Assembly: GCF_020510425.1 (NCBI RefSeq)
Contig: NZ_JAHBAH010000001.1
Span: 4,011,001-4,075,000 of the forward strand
DNA length: 64,000 bases
Source of the DNA: Quatrionicoccus australiensis
Lineage (GTDB): Bacteria; Pseudomonadota; Gammaproteobacteria; Burkholderiales; Rhodocyclaceae
Direction: 5' to 3'
The translations under genes and the position numbers were made by a program. The notes under the pieces are model-generated. The model was not told the DNA's origin. It did not search any database and saw only the letters and a list, made by a program, of their open reading frames with translations. Shown piece after piece: positions 23,992-31,549 of this stretch; position 1 is the stretch's first letter; every line of letters begins with the position of its first letter.

Positions 23992-26406
23992 ATGGCCATC
24001 AAGAAATCCGAGCTTTATTCATCTCTCTGGGCCTCCTGCGACGCCCTGCGTGGCGGCATGGACGCCAGCCAGTACAAGGACTACGTGCTGGTCATGCTGT
24101 TCATCAAGTACGTCAGCGACAAGTACGCCAATCAGGCTTTCGCGCCCATCCAGGTGCCGGCCGGCGCCAGCTTTACCGACATGGTGGCGCTCAAGGGCAA
24201 TCCCGAGATCGGCGACCTGATCAACAAGTGCATCATCGCGCCGCTGGAAAAGGCAAACCAGCTGACCATCAAGGCCGATTTCAATGATCCGGCCTTGCTT
24301 GGCTCCGGCAAGGAAAAAGTCGAGCGCCTCGGCGAACTGATCGCCATCTTCGAGAACCCGGCGCTGGATTTCTCGAAGAATCGGGCCGACGGTGACGACA
24401 TCCTCGGCGACGCCTACGAATACCTGATGCAGCATTTCGCCGTGGACAGCGGCAAGAGCAAGGGCCAGTTCTACACCCCGGCCGAAGTCAGTCGCATTGT
24501 TGCCAAGGTAACGGGCATCGGTAGCGCTGCCACCAGCAACGCCACGACCGTGTATGACCCGACATGCGGCTCGGGCTCCCTGCTGCTAAAAGTCAGCGAG
24601 GAAGCCAGCGCCGACGTCACGCTTTTCGGCCAGGAAAAGGACGCGGCAACCAGCGGCCTAGCGCGCATGAACATGATCCTGCACAGCAATCCCGGTGCGT
24701 TGATCCTGCAAGGTAATACGCTGACCGATCCGAAATTCCGTGACGGCGAGGCGCTCAAGACTTTCGACTATGTCGTCGCCAATCCGCCCTTTTCCGATAA
24801 ACGCTGGAGTACCGGGCTGGACCCGTTGCACGACCCATTCGACCGTTTCCAGACCTTCGGCGCACCGCCCGCCAAGCAGGGCGATTACGCCTACCTGCTG
24901 CACATCGTCCGCTCGCTCAAACCCACCGGCACCGGCGCCTGCATCCTGCCGCACGGCGTGCTGTTTCGCGGCAATGCCGAGGCCGAGATCCGTCGCAAGC
25001 TGATCCAGCGCGGCTACATCAAGGGCATCATCGGCCTGCCGGCCAACCTCTTTTTCGGCACCGGCATTCCGGCCTGCATCATCGTCATCGACAAGGCCGG
25101 CGCTGCCGCACGCAAAGGCATCTTCATGCTCGACGCCAGCCGTGGCTACATGAAGGACGGTCCGAAGAACCGCCTGCGTGAGCAGGATATCCACAAGATC
25201 GTCGACGTCTTCAGCCGCCTCGATGACAGTGAGCCGAGCTACGCCCGCATGGTCGGCCGCGACGAAATCGCGAAGAACGACTACAACCTCAACCTGCCGC
25301 GCTACATCGACGCCAGCCAGCGCGAAGACAAGCAGGACATCGAAGGCCACCTCAAAGGCGGCATCCCTCTCGCCGATGTCGATGCCTTGGCCCTCTACTG
25401 GGCCGTCTGCCCGCAACTCAGGGCGAGCCTGTTCCAAGACAAGCGCCCCGGCTACCTTGATCTGGCCGTCGACAAAAGCGCCATCAAGACCAGCATCCAC
25501 GACCACCCCGAATTCACCGCCTTCATCGCCGGCATGAACCGCCACTTCGCCGTCTGGCGCGACGAATGGACGCAAAAGCTGAAAGCCCTGGCCCCCGGCT
25601 TCCATCCCAAGCAACTCATCGTCGACATCGGCGAAAGCCTGCTCGCTCACTACGCCGACCGCCCGCTGATCGACGCCTACGACGTCTACCAGCATCTGCG
25701 CGACTACTGGGCGAGCACGATGCAGGACGACGCCTACCTGATCGCCACCGACGGCTGGCAGGCCAAAACCTACCGCATCATCGAAAAGGACAAGAAGGGC
25801 AAGGAAAAGGACAAGGGCTGGGCCTGCGACCTGCTGCCCAAGCCCCTGGTCGTCGCCCGCTACTTCGCCGCCGAACAGGCCGCCATTGAGCAACTGGGCG
25901 CTGATCTCGAAGCCGTTGCCGCGCAACTGGCTGAACTCGAAGAAGAACACGGCGGTGAGGATGACGTCTTTACCGGCTTCGACAAGATCAATGCCGCCGG
26001 GGTCAAGGACCGCATCAGGGAAATTGGCAAAGTCAGCGCCAAGGACAAGGAAGCCGCAGCCGAACTCGCCGTCCTCCAGCACTGGCTGTCCCTGGCCGCC
26101 GAAGAAACGGCGCTGAAAAAGCAACTCCGCGAAGCGGAAACCGTACTCGACCTGAAAGCCTACGCCCACTACCCGACGCTGAGCCAGACCGAGATCAAGA
26201 CCCTGGTCGTCGAAGACAAATGGTTGGCCGCCCTCGACGCCGCCATCCACGGCGAAATGGACCGTGTCAGCCAGACCCTGACCGGCCGCGTCCGCGAACT
26301 GGCCGAACGCTACGAAAACCCGTTGCCGCAGATGGTCGACCGGGGGGCGGAATTGGAAGCTCGCGTCAGCCGCCACCTCGAAAGGATGGGCTTCGCATGG
26401 AAGTGA
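23992..26406 (+). CDS. hsdM: Type I restriction-modification methylase subunit HsdM
   Basis: 804 aa N6-adenine DNA methyltransferase subunit. Motif I DPTCGSGSLLLKV (about residue 190) binds AdoMet and motif IV NPPF (residues 264-267) is catalytic. The N-terminal helical domain (MAIKKSELYSSLWASCDALR) is of HsdM_N type. It is longer than the classical enzyme (about 500-530 aa): the C-terminal 300 residues add a helical and charged coiled-coil region (AQLAELEEEHGGEDDVFTGF) usual in the long-HsdM subgroup. It overlaps hsdS by 10 bp. First gene of the defence operon. Confidence 0.95.
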   Translation: MAIKKSELYSSLWASCDALRGGMDASQYKDYVLVMLFIKYVSDKYANQAFAPIQVPAGASFTDMVALKGNPEIGDLINKCIIAPLEKANQLTIKADFNDPALLGSGKEKVERLGELIAIFENPALDFSKNRADGDDILGDAYEYLMQHFAVDSGKSKGQFYTPAEVSRIVAKVTGIGSAATSNATTVYDPTCGSGSLLLKVSEEASADVTLFGQEKDAATSGLARMNMILHSNPGALILQGNTLTDPKFRDGEALKTFDYVVANPPFSDKRWSTGLDPLHDPFDRFQTFGAPPAKQGDYAYLLHIVRSLKPTGTGACILPHGVLFRGNAEAEIRRKLIQRGYIKGIIGLPANLFFGTGIPACIIVIDKAGAAARKGIFMLDASRGYMKDGPKNRLREQDIHKIVDVFSRLDDSEPSYARMVGRDEIAKNDYNLNLPRYIDASQREDKQDIEGHLKGGIPLADVDALALYWAVCPQLRASLFQDKRPGYLDLAVDKSAIKTSIHDHPEFTAFIAGMNRHFAVWRDEWTQKLKALAPGFHPKQLIVDIGESLLAHYADRPLIDAYDVYQHLRDYWASTMQDDAYLIATDGWQAKTYRIIEKDKKGKEKDKGWACDLLPKPLVVARYFAAEQAAIEQLGADLEAVAAQLAELEEEHGGEDDVFTGFDKINAAGVKDRIREIGKVSAKDKEAAAELAVLQHWLSLAAEETALKKQLREAETVLDLKAYAHYPTLSQTEIKTLVVEDKWLAALDAAIHGEMDRVSQTLTGRVRELAERYENPLPQMVDRGAELEARVSRHLERMGFAWK

Positions 26407-28238
26407 GGGAGCCGAACGCCCGCTATCTCGTGAAGCCGGGGTTCAAACAGACTGAGGTTGGGGTGATTCCGGAGGATTGGGATTGCGTCCAATTGACGCA
26501 TGTTGCAAAACTGGAGAGCGGACACACCCCTAGTCGTAGGCATCCTGAATACTGGGGGGGCGACATTCCATGGGTTTCGTTGCACGACACTGATTCTCTA
26601 GGTGGCCGTGAAATCTATACAACCTCTCAGACAGTTACGAACGAAGGTATCAAGCACTCTTCGGCTCGCTTGTTACCGAAAGGAACGGTTGTGTTTTCCC
26701 GGACAGCAACAGTGGGGAAGGTAACGACGCTTGGTCGAGATATGGCGACAAGCCAGGATTTTGCAAATTACATCTGTGGTCCGCGAGTTTTCAATTATTT
26801 CCTGGTTTACCTCTTTCGCTGGATGGCGCCCGAATGGGAAAAACTGATGGCTGGAAGTACGCATAACAGCATCTATATGCCGGCTTTCCAGTCACTGAAA
26901 ATAGTCCTGCCTCCTCGTCCCGAACAACAAGCCATCGCCGAAGCCCTGAGCGATGCGGATGCGCTGATCGAATCACTGGAACATCTGCTCGCCAAAAAGT
27001 GCCAGATCAAGCAAGGCGCGATGCAGGAACTCCTCACCGGCCAAAAGCGCCTGCCGGGGTTTGGGGATAATTGGGCGGTTACGCGACTGGGAGACATTGC
27101 AGAGATCGTTATGGGACAGTCTCCACGCTCAGCTAATTACAACGCAAAAGGGGATGGCTTGCCTTTGATTCAAGGCAATGCAGACATCTCGAATCGCAAA
27201 ACTATAAAGCGAGTATTTACAACAGAGGTCACTAAGCAAGGAAGGCGTGACGACATCCTTATGTCTGTTCGCGCTCCGGTCGGAGAAATTTCTATTGCCA
27301 TATTCGACGTGTGTCTCGGACGAGGGGTCTGTGCAATCCGTTACCCAAACGACTTCCTTTTCCATGCACTAATTGCCAAGGAACCTCTTTGGGCAATGCT
27401 TTCCAAAGGTTCTACGTTTGATTCAGTGAACTCAATAGATGTGAAGGCGTTTCAAATTGAGATGCCTGAAAACGAACAAGAACAAACCGCCATCGCCTCC
27501 GTCCTCTCCGACCTGGACGCCGAACTCGCCGCGCTCGAAACCAGACTCACCAAGGCCCGCCAGCTCAAGCAGGGCATGATGCAGGAATTGCTGACCGGGC
27601 GGATACGCCTGGTTCAGCCCAAGGCCGAGGTCATTCCCTTTCCGGTAAAGGAAGAGGCCAAACCGGAAAAAGGCAAGTCGCACAACTGGCAGATCAACGA
27701 AGCGGTGGTTATTTCGGTGCTGGCCAAGCATTTCGGTTCGGCGCAATGGCCGTTGGGGCGCAAACGCTATACGAAGCTTTCCTACCTGTTGCATCGTCAT
27801 GTCGAGCGGCAGGCCGAAGGCTATTTGAAGAAAAGGGCCGGCCCCTACAACCCGGCAACCAAGTACGGCGGGCCGGAAGGCATTGCGCTGAAGAAAGGCT
27901 ACGTCCAGCAGCACACCCGCGAACAGTTTTCCGGGTTTGTTGCCGGCGAGCATATCGGCGAAGCAGAGACTTATTTCCTGAAATGGTATGGCGAGGATGT
28001 TCTGGACTGGCTGGAGCAGTTCCGCCGGAAGACGAATGACGATCTCGAATTGCTGGCCACGGTCGATATGGCAATGGAAGATTTGCGCCGTGCTGGCTGC
28101 TTAGTCAGGCTGGATTCGGTAAAGGAAGTCATCCGTTCGAATCCGGAATGGCAGGCCAAGCTGGATCGGCCGATTTTTTCCGACGACAACATCGAACACG
28201 CCATTATTCGGTGCAATACCTTATTTGGAGAACACTGA
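26397..28238 (+). CDS. hsdS: Type I specificity subunit HsdS with extra C-terminal Panacea-like domain
   Basis: 613 aa. ATG at 26397 overlaps the end of hsdM. Two target-recognition domains each end in a conserved helical spacer: PPRPEQQAIAEALSDADALI...MQELLTG and PENEQEQTAIASVLSDLDAE...MQELLTG. The TRD-coding stretches (about 26480-26880 and 27080-27470) are visibly AT-richer than the spacers and the rest of the island, as expected for exchanged specificity modules. Beyond residue about 425, past a basic linker, about 190 residues form a further domain (KLSYLLHRHVERQ, then RAGPYNPATKYGGPEGIALK) that resembles the Panacea/GepA-type domain found with some antitoxins. That domain is not part of an ordinary HsdS. 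Methylation target unknown. Confidence 0.9.
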   Translation: MEVREPNARYLVKPGFKQTEVGVIPEDWDCVQLTHVAKLESGHTPSRRHPEYWGGDIPWVSLHDTDSLGGREIYTTSQTVTNEGIKHSSARLLPKGTVVFSRTATVGKVTTLGRDMATSQDFANYICGPRVFNYFLVYLFRWMAPEWEKLMAGSTHNSIYMPAFQSLKIVLPPRPEQQAIAEALSDADALIESLEHLLAKKCQIKQGAMQELLTGQKRLPGFGDNWAVTRLGDIAEIVMGQSPRSANYNAKGDGLPLIQGNADISNRKTIKRVFTTEVTKQGRRDDILMSVRAPVGEISIAIFDVCLGRGVCAIRYPNDFLFHALIAKEPLWAMLSKGSTFDSVNSIDVKAFQIEMPENEQEQTAIASVLSDLDAELAALETRLTKARQLKQGMMQELLTGRIRLVQPKAEVIPFPVKEEAKPEKGKSHNWQINEAVVISVLAKHFGSAQWPLGRKRYTKLSYLLHRHVERQAEGYLKKRAGPYNPATKYGGPEGIALKKGYVQQHTREQFSGFVAGEHIGEAETYFLKWYGEDVLDWLEQFRRKTNDDLELLATVDMAMEDLRRAGCLVRLDSVKEVIRSNPEWQAKLDRPIFSDDNIEHAIIRCNTLFGEH

Positions 28239-28267
28239 AATTTTTGGCGCACGTTAAGCAAAATGCT

Positions 28268-28279
28268 GCGGTCGACCGT
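28268..28279. repeat. SalI-core palindromic repeat copy after hsdS
   Basis: GCGGTCGACCGT in the 174-bp gap between hsdS and the antitoxin-like gene, preceded by GCAAAATGCT and followed by AATTTTTCG. In reverse orientation it gives the core followed by GCATTTTGC, similar to the other copies. Confidence 0.5.
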
Positions 28280-28412
28280 AATTTTTCGTTTTTTTGGCGT
28301 GGGAGAGGGGCATCAAAGATGTCGATCAAGGGGCGTTCGCTTGGTTCGGGAGACAAAACCTACGCCAAACGGGTATCTTTGCAACTGTTGCAGTCAGGAA
28401 AAGGAATAGGTC

Positions 28413-28658
28413 ATGGGCAGGAAAGGCGTTTTGAATGAAAAGACCATGCAGGCCATGGAGGCCCACATCCCGGAACTGGCGGGTAATGCCGTCAAACAAG
28501 CCTACTACCAGGCGCTGACGACGAGCGGCAAGGTGCTGGAGGCGGTCAACGGCAAGCTGGTGGAAACCACGGCCGAGGGCGGGCAGCGGCTGATTCGCAA
28601 CCTGCCGGCGCCGGTGGCGGTAACGCCGGGCAGCAAGCGGGTGCGGACGCGCAAGTGA
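28413..28658 (+). CDS. Small protein paired with zeta-like toxin (candidate antitoxin)
   Basis: 81 aa, start MGRKGVLNEKTMQAMEAHIP, with GGAAAAGGAATAGG upstream as a strong ribosome-binding site. Its stop overlaps the toxin start (TGATG), so the two are translationally coupled. Predicted helical N-terminus followed by a basic, proline-containing tail ending SKRVRTRK. No classical epsilon-antitoxin similarity is seen; the antitoxin role is inferred from order, size and coupling. A perfect short dyad (TGCAACTGTTGCA, 28380-28392) lies 21 bp before the ATG and may be its operator. Confidence 0.6.
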   Translation: MGRKGVLNEKTMQAMEAHIPELAGNAVKQAYYQALTTSGKVLEAVNGKLVETTAEGGQRLIRNLPAPVAVTPGSKRVRTRK

Positions 28659-29410
28659 TGAACACTTCGGTTCCTCGTTTGCGGGTGTTTGCCGGGCCGA
28701 ACGGTTCGGGCAAAAGCACCATCAAGGAAGTGCTGCCTGCCGAGTGGCTGGGGGTGTATATCAATGCCGACGAGATCGAGAAAACCATCCGCGCACAGGG
28801 CCATCTCGGCTTGAGTGCTTTCGAGGTGAGCGGCTCGGATGCCGAACTGCATGCGTTTCTGAGCAAGTCTACCTTGTTGTGCAAGGCGGGTTTGTTGGCG
28901 GAAACTGAGCAACTGCAACTGATTGGCGACGAAATTCGCTTTGGTGGCGTGGCCGTCAATTCCTATTTCGCTTCCGTGCTGGCCGACTTCATCCGGCACA
29001 AGTTGTTGGCCGCCAGGATTTCCTTCACGTTCGAGACGGTGATGTCGTCACCGGATAAGGTGGAATTCCTACGCAAGGCACAGCAGGCCGGTTTTCGGAC
29101 CTACCTCTATTTCGTGGCAACCGCCGACCCGGAAATCAATGTTGATCGCGTGCGGCATCGGGTCGAAACGGGCGGGCATCCGGTGCCGGAAGACAAGATC
29201 ATCAGTCGTTATGCCAATTCGCTCGACCTTCTGTCCGATGCTGTGAGCTTTGCTGATCGCGCCTACATTTTTGATAACTCGGGTCACGAACGCGTCTGGA
29301 TCGCAGAGGTGACGGGTGGCGAGGAAATTGAGGTCAAGACCGACCTGATGCCGGTCTGGTTCAAAACGGCCTTGTGGGACAAGTTCGGTGAAAGTGAGCC
29401 GTCCGCCTGA
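28658..29410 (+). CDS. Zeta-toxin-like P-loop kinase
   Basis: 250 aa from the ATG at 28658 (a GTG one codon earlier is also in frame). Walker A GPNGSGKST with Lys19, then YINADEIEKTIRAQGHLG, where the Asp-Glu step resembles zeta catalytic residues, and later a Arg-rich segment (VRHRVETGGHPVPEDKIISR) typical of the zeta/AAA_33 lid. Zeta toxins phosphorylate UDP-N-acetylglucosamine; this subgroup is often annotated only as zeta-toxin family and its substrate is untested. It lies inside the type I R-M operon between hsdS and the AbiEi-like gene, so it could act as an addiction or abortive-infection arm. Confidence 0.8.
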   Translation: MNTSVPRLRVFAGPNGSGKSTIKEVLPAEWLGVYINADEIEKTIRAQGHLGLSAFEVSGSDAELHAFLSKSTLLCKAGLLAETEQLQLIGDEIRFGGVAVNSYFASVLADFIRHKLLAARISFTFETVMSSPDKVEFLRKAQQAGFRTYLYFVATADPEINVDRVRHRVETGGHPVPEDKIISRYANSLDLLSDAVSFADRAYIFDNSGHERVWIAEVTGGEEIEVKTDLMPVWFKTALWDKFGESEPSA

Positions 29411-29505
29411 ATCCGGGGTCGAGCTGCGACCGGGTGGGTTTGTTGGCGAGATCAGCTGCATCACCTCGGACAGTCGGCAAAACAATCCTCTGGTCATCGG
29501 CTATG

Positions 29506-29537
29506 TTTTCAGGGAAGTGCTAGCATTTTCCTGAAAA
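29506..29537. promoter_or_regulatory. 32-bp near-perfect palindrome ahead of the AbiEi-like gene
   Basis: Left half TTTTCAGGGAAGTGCT and right half AGCATTTTCCTGAAAA are reverse complements at 14 of 16 positions and meet in a GCTAGC centre. The palindrome ends 18 bp before the ATG at 29556. AbiEi-type antitoxins repress their own promoters by binding inverted repeats, so this is a likely autoregulatory operator. Confidence 0.65.
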
Positions 29538-29555
29538 AACTTTATTCTTTCGTTC

Positions 29556-30173
29556 ATGCAAGCCGTTGAACAAAAAATACTTTCCAGAATTTATGGGCGC
29601 GGTAGGGGTTGGGCGTTTACCAAGACGGATTTTATCGCCGATTTTGGCGAGGCCAATATCCACCAGGCGCTGTCTACGCTGGCCCGCGGCGGGCGGATTC
29701 GCCGGGTCTGTCACGGCGTTTACGACTACCCGCGCTACAGCGATTTGCTCGCCCAGAATCTGAGCCCGGACATCGACCAGGTGGCCGGGGCGCTGGCGCG
29801 CAAGTTCAATTGGCGCATCCAGCCCTCGGGCGAGGCGGCGCTCAATCTGCTCGGTCTGTCTACGCAGGTGCCGGGCCGCTGGGTCTATCTTTCCGACGGG
29901 CCGAGCCGCGAGTATCCTGTTGGCGAAGAAGGTCGACAGGTGCTGGCTTTCCGCAAGGCGCCGCTCAAGGATGTCGGCTTCAAGTACCGCGAAAGCGGCC
30001 TGCTGGTGCAGGCACTGAAGGCGCTTGGCAAGGAGCGGGTGGATGCGGCGGTGATCGATGCCCTGCGCCGCTGGCTGGAGCCAAAACTGCGCCATGCCGT
30101 CCTCAACGACACACGGGCCATCAGCGGCTGGATTTTACAGATCATCAAGCAGGTTTGCGAGGCGGCGGGCTGA
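29556..30173 (+). CDS. AbiEi/DUF6088-like transcriptional regulator
   Basis: 205 aa. N-terminal winged-helix (GWAFTKTDFIADFGEANIHQ, then LARGGRIRRVCHGVYDYPRY) followed by an alpha/beta domain (SGEAALNLLGLSTQVPGRWV), the layout of AbiEi-type antitoxins and DUF6088 proteins. The AbiEii nucleotidyltransferase toxin that normally follows is not present; the next gene is an AlbA_2 ATPase, whose ATG overlaps this stop (TGATG). It may have been recruited as a repressor of the downstream genes, including hsdR. A 32-bp palindrome precedes it. No good Shine-Dalgarno precedes the ATG. Confidence 0.75.
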   Translation: MQAVEQKILSRIYGRGRGWAFTKTDFIADFGEANIHQALSTLARGGRIRRVCHGVYDYPRYSDLLAQNLSPDIDQVAGALARKFNWRIQPSGEAALNLLGLSTQVPGRWVYLSDGPSREYPVGEEGRQVLAFRKAPLKDVGFKYRESGLLVQALKALGKERVDAAVIDALRRWLEPKLRHAVLNDTRAISGWILQIIKQVCEAAG

Positions 30174-31549
30174 TGCCGACCAGTAAAGAGAGCCAGCAGG
30201 TCGAGTGGAAGGAATCCTGGCGGGACGAGTACCTGAAATGGCTCTGCGGTTTCGCCAACGCCGAGGGCGGCGTGCTGGTGATCGGGCGTAATGACCGTGG
30301 CGAGCCGGTTGGCGTCAGGGATGCAAAAAAGCTGCTGGAGGATATTCCGAACAAGGTACGCGATGTGCTGGGCATTATGGTCGATGTGAATCTGCTGGTG
30401 GAAGCCGGCAAGGAGTTGCTGGAAATCCGCGTCGCTCCTTACCCGAGCCCGATCAGTTACAAGGGCGAATATCACTATCGCAGCGGCAGTACCAAGCAGG
30501 AGTTGAAGGGGGCGGCGCTGAGCCGCTTCCTGCTCAAGAAGCAGGGGCTACATTGGGATGGTGTGCCGGTGCCCGGCCTGTCGCTGGCCGATTGCCAGCC
30601 TGCGGCGCTGCAATGGTTCCGCGACAAGGCGGTGCGCAGTGGCCGGGTGGATGAAGCGGTGCTTGCCGATGGTGACGCGGCCTTGTTGAGCAGCCTGCAA
30701 CTGGAGGATGGCGCTTTCCTGAAGCGGGCTACGGCCTTGCTGTTCGGCAAACAGCCTGAGCGTTTTGTGCCAGGGGCCTGGATCAAGATCGGGTTTTTTA
30801 TCACCGACGATGACTTGCGTTACCAGGATGAAATCCATGGCGACCTGTTTTCCCAGGTGGAAAAGACGCTGGATCTGCTGCACACCAAATACCTGAAGGC
30901 CTATATCAGCTATGAAGGCATCCAGCGCCTGGAAACCTTCCTGTTTCCCCGCCAAGCCTTGCGCGAGGCGTTGCTCAACGCGGTGATCCACAAGGATTAC
31001 TGTAGCGGCATCCCGATCCAGATCAGCGTCTATGAACATCAGATCGTCATCTGGAATTCCGGCTATATGCCGGAGGGCTGGACCATGGAACGCCTGCTTG
31101 GCAAGCATCCTTCACGGCCGGCCAACCCCTTGCTCGCCAATGCCTTCTTTCGGGCGGGCTATATCGAATCCTGGGGGCGGGGCATCGAGAAAATTGCCCG
31201 TGAATGTCAGGGGCACGGCATTGAGCCTCCTGGCTATGACTTTGAGATGTCGGGGCTGATGCTGACTTTCAAGGCGAATCCGGAGCATTTGGCGGCTGCT
31301 GGCTTGCCGTCGGCTACTACCTCAATTGAAGAAACGCCGGTAAAAACGCCGGTAAAAACGCCGGTAAAAACGCCGGAACAAGTACTCGCCATCTTGGTGG
31401 CAAATCCCGAACTGACATTGGCGGACCTTGCATCGTCCATCGGCAAGTCTACCCGCGCAGTGGAGCGTGCTGCCGCCAAGCTGGTCAAGGAGGGACGTCT
31501 ACGCTTTGTCGGTCCGCGCAAGGGCGGCCACTGGGAGGTATTGAAGTGA
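30173..31549 (+). CDS. AlbA_2 (Schlafen-like) ATP-binding protein with C-terminal winged helix
   Basis: 458 aa. Residues 1-110 are an AlbA_2 domain (QVEWKESWRDEYLKWLCGFA then NAEGGVLVIGRND). Residues about 250-370 are a HATPase_c_4-like domain (ALREALLNAVIHKDYCSG and AFFRAGYIESWGRGIEK). A repeat-containing linker (TPVKTPVKTPVKTP) leads to a C-terminal winged helix (LTLADLASSIGKSTRAVERA). Such proteins are often labelled putative transcriptional regulator or ATP-dependent helicase-like and are frequent in defence islands next to type I R-M genes; their biochemical role is mostly unknown. Its stop overlaps the hsdR GTG start. ATG at 30173 is preferred because it overlaps the upstream stop; the same frame is open further upstream but lies within the AbiEi-like gene. 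Confidence 0.82.
   Translation: MPTSKESQQVEWKESWRDEYLKWLCGFANAEGGVLVIGRNDRGEPVGVRDAKKLLEDIPNKVRDVLGIMVDVNLLVEAGKELLEIRVAPYPSPISYKGEYHYRSGSTKQELKGAALSRFLLKKQGLHWDGVPVPGLSLADCQPAALQWFRDKAVRSGRVDEAVLADGDAALLSSLQLEDGAFLKRATALLFGKQPERFVPGAWIKIGFFITDDDLRYQDEIHGDLFSQVEKTLDLLHTKYLKAYISYEGIQRLETFLFPRQALREALLNAVIHKDYCSGIPIQISVYEHQIVIWNSGYMPEGWTMERLLGKHPSRPANPLLANAFFRAGYIESWGRGIEKIARECQGHGIEPPGYDFEMSGLMLTFKANPEHLAAAGLPSATTSIEETPVKTPVKTPVKTPEQVLAILVANPELTLADLASSIGKSTRAVERAAAKLVKEGRLRFVGPRKGGHWEVLK
31334..31375 (+). repeat. 12-bp in-frame tandem repeat coding for TPVK units
   Basis: Three exact copies of ACGCCGGTAAAA plus a final ACGCCG. Each unit adds Thr-Pro-Val-Lys to the linker of the AlbA_2 protein, so copy-number change keeps the frame. 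Confidence 0.9.
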
